A DNA stretch of 64,000 bases. It comes from Oscheius dolichura (Eukaryota > Nematoda > Chromadorea > Rhabditida > Rhabditidae). Positions 10,967-22,479 of the stretch are shown one piece after another. The position numbers were made by a program, and so were the translations under genes. The stretch is from NCBI GenBank assembly GCA_932521035.1, contig OW051494.1, forward strand, positions 8,914,001-8,978,000, written 5' to 3'. Within the stretch, counting starts at the first letter, position 1; each line of letters opens with the position of its first letter. The notes under the pieces are model-generated. The model had not been told where the DNA came from and searched no databases. It worked only from the letters and a program-made list of their open reading frames with translations.

Positions 10967-11399
10967 TGTAGTAGAAAGTGGCCATGAGCATAACGGTATC
11001 CTCTTTTCCATATTCTAACTCCTCATTAATTCCTATCGTTCCAGCTCCACCGTCAGAGTCTGAGCAATCTCAAGAAGAAGATCCTCAAAGAAGCCAAGGT
11101 GAAGAGGGCTGCGAGACCTTTCGTCCGGTGAAACATTCGTCCGGCCCCGGAGAAGGGAATATTTTTATACTGTTACCATTCCACAGTACAGGCAGTTAAA
11201 ATTGTAAACCTTTATTAAAATCCAAAATTGCCACAGCAAACACGGAGAATCAGCCTTCGTATGGCTCATTTACCGAGGAGGCGGGATCAGGGCGATTTTG
11301 TTCAACTCAAGCATTTTTAACTTGATGTTTTCAGTGATAAACGAATCTATCCGTGATGTTAGGGAACTTTTCGCTAAAAACGTCGAATAACTTTTGTAG

Positions 11400-11820
11400 T
11401 TTAAAGAAACCCACAGAAATCTACGATAGTGGGTAGAATTGGCATCTTCCCATCGACGACATTGATTAAGTATTCCCAACATTCTTTTTTGCAGTAGCAC
11501 ATCTTGTTTAGACAGAGATTAAAAGAGCTTCATGGTGTATCAGTTGTTGCATGTGCTTGGTATACAATGGTATACACCACTTCATATTGAGAAAATTGAG
11601 AATAATGGTAGAAATTGGGGGACTCAGTCCGGAGCATCCATCTATTAAATCATTTTTGCAGTAACACTCGTCGTTGACACAGACAAGATCGTCAATAATC
11701 GAGCCATATTGTTCCAGTAACACATTCCGTTTACGCAAAGTTGCATGAATGCAGTGTCCATGCAGTAGCACATTGCGTTTACGCACACTAGAAACGGAAG
11801 TAGGCGTAGGGAGGCAATAA
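11400..11820 (-). pseudogene. Decayed Cys-rich repeat coding region
   Basis: The minus strand carries at least four copies of a C(V/L)N-x2-CYC motif: CVNAMCYC near 11780, CVNGMCYW near 11735, CVNDECYCKNDLIDGC near 11690-11640 and CLNKMCYCKKEC near 11515. They fall in different reading frames, separated by stops. This resembles EB/EGF-like repeats of secreted nematode proteins, now broken or split by introns I cannot define. Homology among the units is clear at DNA level (GT(A/C)AACG..ATGTGYTACTG). Confidence 0.45.
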
Positions 11821-12656
11821 CAGGGGCGATTGGTTCACAGTTATTACATGTTGAAGGGATACATTGGACTTCATTATTAGGTTGTCTAGTTGGCTATTTA
11901 TGAAATCCAATCAAAATCCACATTTATGGGCTCTAAAACTCCAAATTAATAAGAAAGACGAAGTTTTAAACTTACCTTGCAGTTCCCACTTAATTTGGCT
12001 TCAATCACTCCATTTCCTGTAGGATTTCGCTTACAAGAAGGATAAAGAATAAGAACAGGAAGTATGCCAGTTCTGAAAGGAAAAATGTGCAAGACTTGTG
12101 AGAGAAAAAATGGAGATGGCGCAAACGACTAAAAGATATTAAACTGGTGGGGTGAGAAATAGAGGCGAGGAATGGTTGCAGGAATCGATAGTGACGGAAA
12201 GATAAGCAGCTTGGATGCATTTTAAATAGTATAGAGGGTAGCGGGCGAGTAGAGAATGTTAAAATTGTGTGATAGAAAAAGAAAATTAGGAGAAATCCAG
12301 AGGAAAGGCAACTGGAAGGCGTATAGTTCAATACGGAGCAGGGAAAGGCAAACAACGCGTCTCTCTATCCCACACCTTGTTTGTTGGGCTCTCTCGCTTC
12401 TCATCTGACTGTTCGGTAATCTCTACAATTGTTGAACGACAGTAAATCGCCACTGGACAAGCCTCTCCAACAGTTTGGGCATGAAAAAATGAGAGGAAAG
12501 GTCCTGAATAGGCGGCAATGCCAAAAAAGACTAGAAAAGAAAGGAAGAAAGAGAATAGAAGATGGTAAGAGAAGGTTTGGCTTATTTGCCTTTCCTCTCA
12601 TTGCAGTTTTCAACAGAGTTCATGGATTCTCCAGGCCAAAGACCCACCCCGCTGGT
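11821..12656. other. Flank of SL RNA C with a repeated upstream module
   Basis: 12042-12085 (AAGAATAAGAACAGGAAGTA then TGCCAGTTCTGAAAG) recurs at 13857-13900 and 50228-50265. No coding region seen. Confidence 0.5.
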
Positions 12657-12702
12657 CTCGGCAGTCCCCCTCTTCTATCAGCTGATAGCGGACCTCTTCT
12701 TC
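12657..12702 (+). promoter_or_regulatory. SL RNA C promoter: PSE-like element and palindrome
   Basis: CTCGGCAGTC starts 46 bp before the leader. CTATCAGCTGATAG lies at -28 to -15. Confidence 0.82.
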
Positions 12703-12803
12703 GGTTTAATTACCCAAGTTTGAGGTACTAACTACCTTCCGACCCTATGAAAATAGAGGACGAGTAGAAATTTTGGAACCGCTTCCCTCTAGAAGGGAGG
12801 CAA
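12703..12803 (+). ncRNA. SL1 spliced-leader RNA gene, copy C
   Basis: Exact SL1 leader at 12703-12724, donor GGTACTAACTACC, Sm site AAATTTTGGAA, and a terminal hairpin CTTCCCT-ctag-AAGGGAGG ending GGCAA. It is 101 nt and matches copies B and E at nearly every position. Confidence 0.97.
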
Positions 12804-15269
12804 CAATCGGGGAGAGTAGAATGGGCATGGGCCGTCAGATGGTTAGCCAGACGGCCGGATGTCCTTTACATTTTCAGCCGTTTTTGAAACGCATTACATC
12901 TGCAGTTCTACTCAAAAAAAGAAAAGATTGCCCGAATCTGTTTTCTGATCCTTTTTCTCTAAAAAGGCTGTGTGAATTGGTCCGGAATGGACACATTGCT
13001 CGCCCTATTTGAAGCGGTTGTTTTCTAGCCTCCGTGAGTCTCGTCAACTAGGACGACAGAGCTAAATTTCCACAAAACGGACCAGACCACAAATTTGTAT
13101 CTTTTTTTGGGATCACATGCGCAAGAAACTGTCCTTGGTGTTCCCTGCTTACAGATTTTCCAACTCTCTGGATGATAGGAGGCAAAAAAAAGAAGTATAC
13201 AAGCGGAAATCTTGGAATGCGCTCAATGATAAAGCGACAGAGAGAGGGCGGAAGCAGGAGGAAGCGACTCATATGACAGAGTGACAGACGGGGATGTATT
13301 TCTCACTCTGAGCAGGGCTGCAAACGTCAACAGCAGGGAGGACAAAGTGCAGGTTCCCAGAAGTTCAAAAACCCTCAAGTTTCTTCGATTGTCCTTATTT
13401 TTGAAGTTTTATGAACCAAATAATTATATATTTTTATTGGAATAACACAAAAAAGCTGTCAAATACTGATTGAATGTGGCCTTCCTGCCAACGGGGTTCC
13501 ATTACAGAGACAGGAGCCGGATGGCCGTAGCCTATGGCCCACAGGTAGGCCGTCATCAGAGGCGGCATTGAGCTGTTTTAATTTATTTCCTCCATTTAGC
13601 ACACGCACGAGTCCGTTATGCATTTCCTCCATTTAGCACACGCATGTATCGGTTATACATTTTCGAAACCGAGTTTTCTCCTGTTTTACAAGGACAATTG
13701 ATATTAAAACAGGGTACAGCGGTAGATAGCAGCTTCCTCTCCCTTCATTATGTCGTCTTTCTGCTCTGGAATACTGTCAAAATGGGAGAACTAATCACTT
13801 ACAGCTCGTCTTTGGGGGATCTTTCTTGAATTCCGTCAAGCCATAGCTTCCAAGATAAAGAATAAGAACAGGAATTATGCCAGTTCTAAAAGAGGAAAGT
13901 GAAGTTACTGTAGGAAATAAGGTAAAGAAGGAGGAAGAACGGATTGAAGGGCAGGAAGGACTGGGTAAGGTTTTGTTTAGAAGGGAAACCCGGTGGAATA
14001 GTACGGACAGATAGGAAAGCAGGTGGAAGGAAGAAAAGAAGAAGGGAAGAAAGGGCAGGCAGGGGAAGGAGATAACGAGACAGGTGATAAGGTCTTCTTC
14101 TCCTAGTGTTCTCACCTTTTCCTCTTTTCTCCAGCCTAGAAAACCACGTCCCAGATCTCGGCAATCCCCCTCCCCGCAGGAAGAAACGTCGCCTAACACT
14201 AGAGAACTAATGAAAAGTCATGACTCCAACTTCAAGCCGACAAGATAAGAAACAAGAAAAGCAGACAAGAAAACAACAAGAAATGGCCCAAAGTTCTTTA
14301 TTTGGTTCTCAATCTAATTCGCCTCTTTTTTGTGTTATTCCAATAAAAAAATAATAATAATAATAAATGGTAATAATATCCTGAGTTATTGGCCTTTTTG
14401 TCTAAAAGATATGATAAAAAGAGTGAATGAGGAAGGGGGAAAGGGTTCTCACGAAAATTGTTTGCGTCTTCAACAGAAAATAGCCCGGAAAAGGGGAGAG
14501 ATTGCCACGAAAACCCCAGAGAATGTCACAAAACGGGCAGAAAATGTGAGGGCAATGACGCCGTTTGTGACAAGAATCATCCGCCGCTTGAACTGCAATC
14601 AATGCCTTTAGCAAATAAAAGCGTCTCAAGAAGCATTTCCTAGTTTTGCTATTCTCTAAGGTTCTAGGAATCGAAGGGCTATCAATAGGAACTGGCAGAA
14701 CAGCTTCAAACTCAAGTAGACGATGAACTCAGCCATTACTATAAACACGTCTAAAATTGGAAAATGTGGCAAGTCGGATTTATAAGCTCCATAATTTGCT
14801 AACGGGAATAGCGGTAAGCAAACGTTGTCCACAGAAAACGACCGTTTTTTAGAAAGTTGGAAGGCTTCGAGAGCGTGACCAGCAACTTTATAAAACATTT
14901 GACGTTTTAAAAATAGACTTCTGGATAAACGATCTTCCCTCATGAAATTTATTAGGTCAAAAATTGGAAGACACTCAACTTTTCAAGTTTCGAAATAAAG
15001 ATCAAAACCTTAACTATTTTTGGTGGTCTTGTGAAGAACTTTATCGAGATCGCGACCAGTTTAAGAGGTCAAAGAGCATCACTGTGGCGAAATGCGATAA
15101 GGTGAGAGTACAGGCGCCACTGCGGCAGGAACTAGGCGTCACTTCTCGAAGAACCGTCGATAAATGCACTCGGCAAACACCAGCATCTGGCCGATTTTTT
15201 CATAACTACTCCTTATTCCGCCTGCTATTCCATTTCTAAGCTATAAAAACCATTAAAAGGTCCCAAATT
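12804..15269. other. Gene-poor stretch with a duplicated segment
   Basis: Apart from the duplication at 13560-14165 I see no gene. Minus-strand frames at 13795-14199 lie in a polypurine/polypyrimidine tract shared with the other copy and drift in frame between the two. A (ATA/AAT) microsatellite is at 14347-14367. A minus-strand frame at 14656-14943 of 95 codons has a hydrophobic end but no recognised domain. Confidence 0.45.
13560..14165 (+). repeat. Segmental duplication, copy 1 (partner 49918-50500)
   Basis: About 600 bp nearly identical to 49918-50500. It begins with tandem units TTTCCTCCATTTAGCACACG and runs through GAGTT(T/C)TCTCCTGTTTTAC to the polypurine tract. In the partner it is followed by a working-looking SL RNA. 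Here a PSE-like CTCGGCAATC at 14157 remains, but no SL sequence follows. Confidence 0.8.
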
Positions 15270-16913
15270 ATGGAGTGCCTCATCTGTTCAGCTGATGCGA
15301 ATGGAATTCACTACAAAATCAAAGCCTGCCGCGCTTGTTCTGCCTTTTTTCGCCGAACAGTTCAAATGAAAATCAGATACAAATGTAAACATCAGAGAGA
15401 CTGCGAAATTCATCATGGTAAGTCTTCAAAAAAATATGAGAACCGCCCTATTTTTTTAAAGAAAAGCCGATATGTCGCCACTGCCGGATGAAAAGATGCC
15501 TCCTGGAAGGGATGACCACAGATGGCTCGGATCTTTTGCTTGATTATTATGTTTACGGTTCGTATTCGGTGAGTTTTCTGTCAATAATCTGCACTTTTTG
15601 AATATTATTTTTTCTAGGAGATAGATTTTAGTCCAGATGAACGGGATGTTTTCAGTCCAGCTGCATGTTTAGAAAACCACGAAGAGTTCTATTGGAACCT
15701 GAAGACAAAAATCTCGAAAATATTGAGAAAGGTACGCTTTGCATCAGTTCGAAATGTTGGGAAACAAATGTAAACAGTCGGATTTTCTCTAATTTTCTAG
15801 GAGAAAGGGCCCAATATTCTACTTTTATTACAAAGTGACCTAGAAATGGTTTTTTTTCTATGTGATTTTTCAAAGTTCAGTAACAGCTTGTAAAATTAAA
15901 ATTTCAGGAATATAGGCCGCCAAAAGTGCCATACAAATTGAACCTCTGCCAGCAGTCTGCCCAAGCCTACGAGAATCTTCTGGCTAAATATGCACAAGCA
16001 TTACCTCCAAAGGTAAGATATTATTCCTGAAATTTTATAAGGATCCTGTAGCCACAAGAAAAAGACTTGAATCCTGAAGAAGTAGAGAAATTCATCTGTG
16101 ATCTGTTCATTGCTCTCATCAACGTTGCCGAATATTTAATGGAAATTGAACCTTTTGCAAAGCTTCCTTATAGAGAAAAGGTACTTTAAAAGCCGTTTTT
16201 TCTATCTGTAAACCTCTTTTCCAGGTTTCTATTTTTAAAATTAAGGAGCAAACATTTTGTGATGTCGTGTTTACCGTCCGTACGGTGAAACACCTCGGCA
16301 CGGATCCAAGCGACACAAGAATGGTCATGTTTGACGGCCATGTTATGGATTTCAACACCACAAAATCTCACATTTCGACATTTTCCAGCTTGATCTCAAA
16401 TATGAAGGAAGAACACATGCTTGAGTAGGCTTTTATTCATTTTTTTTGGTGATTTTATCCTTATTTTACAGGCTAATGTTCGAGACTTATAACCAAATAG
16501 ACAATTTGCTATTAAAACCGCTGAAACGAATTAATCCGGACGATTTTGAAGTTCAATATTTGTTAATGAAGAGCATATGGAATCATGACGGTAGGTCATC
16601 AGAGTCAGAGATATATAAAGTTGTAGGAATTGAGGGAATATCGGCCGAAACAAGAAAGCTGGCTGATAATATCCAAAATGAACTGGACGAGGAACTATCT
16701 CATTATTATAAATTTACCTTGAAGCTGGAAAAAACTGCCAGCAGAATTTATAAACTTCAAAATATATTAACTGGAATAGCTGTGAGTTTAAATTGATAGC
16801 TAAAATTTATATTTGGCCTTTAGAATGTTTGGAAGATCCGTGAACGTGATCGAGATCTTTGTCGAACTTTTGATGTATTCAAATTTGATCTCTGGATAGA
16901 TGACCTTCCTTGA
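15270..16913 (+). CDS. Nuclear hormone receptor (NHR family), 400 aa
   Basis: Eight exons with continuous phase: 15270-15417, 15462-15568, 15618-15731, 15908-16012, 16052-16180, 16225-16424, 16472-16781 and 16824-16913. Exons 1-2 encode a C4 zinc-finger DNA-binding domain: CLICSADANGIHYKIKACRA with P-box CRACSAFFRR, a second finger CKHQRDC and RHCRMKRCLLEGM. The rest is a divergent, all-helical ligand-binding region of about 310 residues, as in the expanded nematode supplementary NHRs that descend from HNF4. It acts as a DNA-binding transcription factor in the nucleus; the ligand is unknown. Introns are 39-176 bp. The product is full length for the family and no defect is visible. Confidence 0.9.
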
Positions 16914-17287
16914 ATCAAACTCCCTCGCAATTTTATTGCTGCAGCTGGAAAACTAATGTATTTATTTCGGTTGCTTGTATACAAAACATTTATGTAAAAA
17001 AAATTGGTTATTCTCAGCTGTCCGAACTTCTTGACCTTTTATAGATTTGAAGAAGAAGAAAAAAACGGAAATCTGCTTACCCAGAAGGCTCACAGTATTT
17101 GAATTGCTATCCAGGTGGATTCAGATCTGCCACTACCTAGCCTGCCTGTAAGGTAAAACTGGTTCAAGATGCGGTTCCATATAGATGGACAGAAGGATAG
17201 AAACTAAATAATAACAGGGAGGAGTTGTATTATAATAAGGGTTTATTAGTATAAAAGCATAAACATAGAATTTAACTTATTATAAGA
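16914..17287. other. Intergenic between NHR and gag-like relic
   Basis: AT-rich. A direct or inverted LTR flanking the gag-like frame was looked for and not seen. Confidence 0.4.
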
Positions 17288-17887
17288 CTAAGAGCTATGC
17301 TCTGTGGCTAGCACCTCTCTCTCGAGGGAACCTAATAACAACTGAAGCTGCCTGAACCAGTAGTGGGCCGGGTGTTTTAGGCACATTGTGCACAAGCCCA
17401 AAGCTTGGGCCCGTACCCAACGCAAAGAGGCATCGGGGTATTCCTTGCACATATCGTGCCAATGGGAACCCAACGTCTGACAGAATCCGCATCTTAGAGG
17501 CTCTTCTTGAGCAGGGGCTGTGTGGGCCGGCTACTGGAGCAAGGAGGGCACAGTCTGCGGTACTTGGATGGGCTGGAGCGGACGCTTCGAGGTCTTCTTA
17601 GGGAAGGTGGGCTGGCCGGGGTGCTGACTTCTGACGAACTCTTCGACTGAGCCACGTAGTAGCCTGACTTCCGCGATGAGCTCGCGGGTTAAGGCAAGGT
17701 GTTCGTCTTCTAGCCGTGCCCTCTTGCATTGTGGACTTGAAGTGTCCGTCTGAACTGATACTAATGACTGGCTTCTAAACTAAATCACCTTGGGATCCTC
17801 AGCAAGAGGCATGGCCTCATCGACGGGGCAAGTTGGCGCATCGGGAGCGGGAGCGACGTCAGGAGCTGGGGCTGGTGCAGCACTCAT
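17288..17887 (-). pseudogene. Gag-like retroelement relic with zinc knuckle, two in-frame TAG stops
   Basis: One frame of 200 codons from ATG (17887) to TAG (17288) is interrupted only by two TAG codons. It starts MSAAPAPAPDVAPAPDAP and contains a helical stretch (LEDEHLALTRELIAEVRLLR). After the second amber codon comes a zinc-binding motif: CGFCQTLGSHWHDMC, then LCTMCLKHPAHYW. The C-x2-C-x5-H and CxxC..H pattern resembles the Gag nucleocapsid of BEL/Pao elements, where it binds RNA. No protease, reverse transcriptase or integrase is present nearby, so this is a solo gag fragment. It lies where the 5' end of the following lectin gene would be expected, on the opposite strand. Confidence 0.6.
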
Positions 17888-18636
17888 AATGGATAGCAAA
17901 CTAAGCTGCTGACTACTTTTATAGGCTGATTCTGACGCGATAGATAACAGATCTCATAGCTTCTGATCTAATTGATTGAATAGCGGGGCGCTTTGAGGTG
18001 TCGCCTGAACGCTAGTTCTGGGTGGTCCACATCTGATCTATTAGATCATTTGAATTTTTCACTCTTTTCTAAGGAATTGAATTTGATCTGACTGTTGCTT
18101 AATTAGCCTGAGAGCTCCGGCAAAAGTAAAAGCTTGATAATCAACAGAGGAAGGTAAAGAATCGCTCTAACTACTAACCCAGAGTGCCTAAAACTGTTCG
18201 AATACATCCGGTCCCCCTGAGATATCCTTCTTTCGGGGGGAAATATCACCTGCGACGGGGGCAACACGTCTATCTCCCCGCAGAGAGTTCGAAAGTCCGA
18301 TTAGATGACCGTTGGGTTATATATTTATAGAGAAAGACAAGATACAATAATAAGGCAAGCTACGTGTGAGCGTTCTATTGTTCCTGGTTGGCTCGCTGGC
18401 TCCCTGGCTGGCGCGGTTGCGACAACGTCTACCCTTAGCCCGTTTTCCCGTTCAAACTGTTATCCCCGCCCATTGCGATTGCAAAGTTCCTTGATTCGCG
18501 CAGCCGGTCTTATTCTGCTTCCCATGTAGAGAACGCTATCAATTTTTTCTGTTTGGATTGCTCTACTCGATGCCTGTATCCCGACAGAGTCGCGTTAGCT
18601 CTATTATTATTATTATTATAAAACCCCATGAATTTA
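17888..18636. other. Probable remains of the gag-like element's flank
   Basis: GC-variable DNA with a hairpin TCCCCCTGAGATATCC..GGGGGGAAATATC near 18211-18248 and a TTA/ATT microsatellite at 18602-18620. No coding region or LTR pair identified. The first exon of the lectin gene was not found here. Confidence 0.35.
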
Positions 18637-19779
18637 GCCGATGATCGGCCAGATATTCTTGGCGTTTTCACCACAACAACCGCTGCTCCCGATACAACCA
18701 CCACCACAACCACTACCACCACTTCTCGTAAGTTTCTTTTCTTTTACAAGAGCCTGAATTACAATTTTCACTGGAAAATTCCTCAGGTTCCTCTTTTTTA
18801 GACACTTCGCGGAGGCAAAAGGTTGGAAAGGCCGGATAGGACACTATCCCCCTGAAATTCTGGATCTTTTTGGCTCGAGAATCTTGTCTCCATCCTTTGA
18901 AGAGAGCCTCTTTGACCTTTTTGATAGTATCTGAAAGGAAAATTCACTTAGATTTCTCAATTTTATTGAATCGTTACCTTCTCCCGAGTCATTCCTCCGT
19001 TTTTGAGTTTCTTTTTCGCTTTTTTGCGCACATCTAGGCGCTTCTTTTAGGGTAAGTTCTGGAATAAGTGTTGAACTCTAATTTTCTTTTCAGTCCTCTG
19101 CCCCTCCGGTTATACCGAATTCACTGATCCTACGTTGCTGACCAGCGCCTGCTATTACGTGAGCCCGACCACCGCGGAAGTCACCTGGCCCGCTGGTCAA
19201 ATGGCCTGTCAGGCAGACGGCGGTGATTTGGTTGCAATCCATACACAGGCTCAAAATGACTTCATCTTGAGTCAGATCTCGCTGAGGGCAATATTCCTCA
19301 TTTTCTAGGCTTAGCCCTTCCTGGTGCTCCAGCAGTTGGCAATATCTTTACGGATATGGTCTGGATAGGAGTTAGCTGCTCTACGGGTTGTGGCGGAGGA
19401 GACATGTATAATCCTGCGGATTATGTGAATATTGATGGCACTCCGATATTTATTTTTGAAATATAAATATATGAGTGTTCTAGCTGAATTATCACCCATT
19501 GTATACTCAGGGAAGTGTACCACAGCCGGATTATCCTTTGCCTAGTTGTCTATCCGTGAGTCAAGTCTTTCATTTTTCACTTCTGCCTTCCATAGTCCAG
19601 TTATCCATTTATAATCGCCTGCTATGATTGTCGTTTGATTATACTGAATAATTTATTTTCAGCTCATGACCGACAATAATCTTTTCGGCGCTGCCGGCGT
19701 TGGTTGGTGGCAGGATTTAGATTGCACTGCAAACACGGATAGATATGCTTGTCAAGTGCCTGTTCAAGTTGTTGGATGA
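18637..19779 (+). CDS. C-type lectin-domain protein 1 (5' end unresolved)
   Basis: Exons: 18637-18726 (acidic start then a Thr-rich linker), 19094-19270, 19309-19424 or longer, 19511-19555 and 19673-19779. The lectin fold is seen as LCPSGYTEFTD, SACYYVSP, the WPAGQMACQADGGDLVAIHT helix region, VWIGVSC, and WWQDLDCTANTDRYACQVPV at the end. The gene model parallels CTL 3 on the other strand, which has a signal-peptide exon just before the same acidic/Thr-rich exon. Here that exon is missing, with the gag-like relic upstream. Between 19425 and 19510 the expected NIDGTPI strand is present in DNA but runs into a stop. Either it is skipped at GTGAAT or the gene is damaged. Nematode CTLD proteins are secreted, often intestinal or immune-related. 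Confidence 0.65.
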
Positions 19780-20087
19780 TTAATTGCTTCTTTCCTTATT
19801 TTATCCTGATTAATGTTTCTTTTTTGACTTCAAATAAATGTGTTTTTTCCCTAATTGGTTTCAACTAATGATAGGAAGGCACAATAAATGTTAATCAATG
19901 CTTATGTGCTAGTCAACATGACAGGTCTCTCTGCTTGACTCTTCTGATCTTGCATCCACCTTAACGCCTTTTACCGTGTTGAGGTTTTTATCTTGTCCTC
20001 ATTTTGCTGCAAATGGAAGATCACATTTTGGCAACAAAAAATAATTTATTGAACATAATACAGGATTGTCAATTGACTTCAGAAACA

Positions 20088-21654
20088 TCAAAGAAACCGG
20101 AAGGAAGATGATCGCTGATCCGCCCTATTAACGGCTGATGCTTGAATCTTATTTCTAGGTTCTCTTTTGACTAAATTCATCACAAATGTTCGATAAGGCC
20201 GTATCAAAATAAGAGTTGGAATGGTAGAAGCTATAGAATAAGCTGCAGATATATAATACAGAATGAAATTGGCTCCCGAAACATCAAAGAAACCGGTAGC
20301 AAAATAATCACGGATCAAGGGGATGCACACGATGAAGACAATGATTCCAGCCAAGATGGGAAGACCTATCTGAACACAGCGCTCCTCAATTATTTTTTTT
20401 CTCTCCGTACCTGTGCTAATAGCGTGAAGGTAAGCCGGCGTTGGAGATCGTGTCTGGCTGCCGTAATACTTGAAGTACTCATCAGATGCATAGATCGGGC
20501 ATGGGTTGCTATATTTATAACTACTGTAATCAGAGCACCGGCACCACAGGCCAACACGAATGATAATCCTATAAATAGATCATTTTAAAAAAAAACTTAA
20601 AACCGGTAATAGAACCTCCTAAAGCGGTCAAGTTGGAGGCCCATAACTTTTAGTAGGCATGGGGGATGCGAATTTCTTTATGAAAAGTACAAAATAGACA
20701 TCTGAACTGAGTTACTTCCCACAAAAAAAATTCCATCTACGATGCCTATTCAAAGTTAGGGGCGTCTGACTTGACCGGGTTAGGAGGGCCTGCCTTCAGC
20801 CTTGTCTAAGGGGGTTCTATTACAGGTTTTAATTTTTTTTTTAAAATTCTGGCAGGCTTTTCTTGAAGAATTGAGAGATGTTTACCTGCAGGGACAATTT
20901 TATCGGAAGAAACATTAACGACAATATAGGGACGTCGGTCAAACTTTAAGTCATCGAAAACTTCTGATAAATTCTGCTCTTTAGCGAGAGCGGACAATTT
21001 CTAGACTCTATTGTAGGGGAGAGGCGTGTTTCACCTGCTTGTCCAAAACGAACAACGAATAAGTTACTGGAACAAATACAGCGGAAGCCAGTATAGGGCA
21101 AATAAGAGCAACAATGAAGCTAAAAGTCAACGATTTTTGAATTATAGAGCCCATTTTACAGTGGCCTGTATCTATTGACTTCAACATTGAAAACAGTTAA
21201 TAGACGAATAAAGCTGCACAAAAATATCGATGCCAATGGCACGGTAAACATACAGCAGCCGGCTATTACCTGAAAACGGGGTGCTGCTCTTCTGAAAAGA
21301 GACTTGTATATCCATGTTATTGAAAAAAAATTAGAATCTACCGAAATTATTGCTCCCAAATAGCCAAAATATTTTAAAAGGCCATTTATCGTCACGCCGG
21401 GAAGTCCGCTCACTCCTTCGGGTATTATCAGAATTAAATAACAGATAATTATGCAAACCTCTCCAAACTGTAGCAAAAAAAACTATTTTTCATTTTCTTT
21501 CTATTAAAGTTTTTACCGATATCATGAAGAGGTAGATTTGCATATTTTTCATAGCTTTCGGCGTTTGAGTGACAATGGCGTAGAGAAGAAGACACTCAAG
21601 TGAAAAGCCGATTACAAGCAAAAATTCGTGAAGAATATCCAAAATGTTGGTCAT
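20088..21654 (-). CDS. Nematode 7TM chemoreceptor
   Basis: About six exons: 21654-21517, 21467 to 21270 or beyond, about 21155-21039, about 21005-20889, about 20571-20411 and about 20375-20088. TM1 is followed by TPKAMKNMQIYLFM. TM2 reads CIIICYLILIIPEG. A later helix pair is GLSFVLACGAGALITVVINI, with the loop SSITAARHDLQRRLTFTLLA leading into GLPILAGIIVFIV. The end is LILIRPYRTFVMNLV with a Ser/Arg tail. The PYR motif after TM7 and the lqrrl..aLl..lP pattern before TM6 are typical of the Srh/Str/Srd superfamily of ciliary chemoreceptors. Exon 2 is open past 21270 with another hydrophobic stretch, so its 3' end is uncertain. Confidence 0.7.
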
Positions 21655-21859
21655 AGAACGAGGGAATGAATAGAAGAAAACAGGCTGTGAATGAGTCAAT
21701 GAAAAAAACATCAACTATTTATGAATTGCTTGAACCGCGTTTACAATGACGAAACTTTTATTACAAGATATTATCGAGCTGAAAGGAAAGCATTAGGGTC
21801 AGTTGGAATCAATATTATATGGCCATTTTTTTCTCTTTAGAGAGTATGCTCCTTTTAAA

Positions 21860-22265
21860 ATGGATAATGTTCTCTACGCTATAATTGAATTGAAAGAAGA
21901 GATCGGTGACGCAATTGAGTTGGGCAGTCGAGAAAAATTCATTTCTACAGTCGATGCTTCTTTTCAAAAGGTAAACCAAATAACTGGGAATAATTTTACA
22001 GTTTGCTAACTTGGGACTGTCAGGGACCTTTTTTCTGATTTTTTTTGTTGGAAAAAAGTTCCCTGACAATCCTTTTAAGGCTCTCGCTGCTGTTAATAAA
22101 TCTCATGGTTCTGGACATTCCTTCTACGAAGAAGTTGCAGAATATCATAAATTTATCAAATGGTATTACGATGATACGACTGGATATAATGTCAAGGATA
22201 ATAAGAAGGAAATGAAGAGTAAGAAAAGGGCCGGAAAAGGAAAGCGACACGCAATAGCTCTGTAA
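21860..22265 (+). CDS. Small hypothetical protein, 98 aa
   Basis: Two exons in phase: ATG 21860-21970 (MDNVLYAIIELKEEIGDAIE) and 22080-22265, ending HAIAL. The exon begins at 21841 after TCTCTTTAG, so an upstream coding exon may exist and the ATG is a minimum. The product is helical and charged with a Lys/Arg-rich end (KKEMKSKKRAGKGKRH) that could be a nuclear or RNA-binding tail. Family not recognised. The intron is nearly filled by a small inverted-repeat element (22016-22068). Confidence 0.5.
22016..22079. repeat. Short inverted-repeat element in an intron
   Basis: GACTGTCAGGGACCTTTTTTC is answered by GAAAAAAGTTCCCTGACAATC (arms partly mismatched). The CTGTCAGGGA end recurs at 63505 and, changed, at 5690 and in the 24522-24836 element. 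Confidence 0.55.
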
Positions 22266-22479
22266 ATTCCCCGTTTTGGCTTTGCGTCTCTGGGAAAGAA
22301 GAATTAATCCAGATATAAAATAAACTGTGAATGTTGAAAACCTTTGAAGACGGGGAAAAACTGGGCAAATGTTCTCTTGTGACTTTGTCCTTTGATCGGG
22401 TGGTTACGGTAGCAAAGGAAACAGCCAAAGGCAAGCAAAATGCTAATAATTTATTACATCAATGTACAGCAAAAATAAA

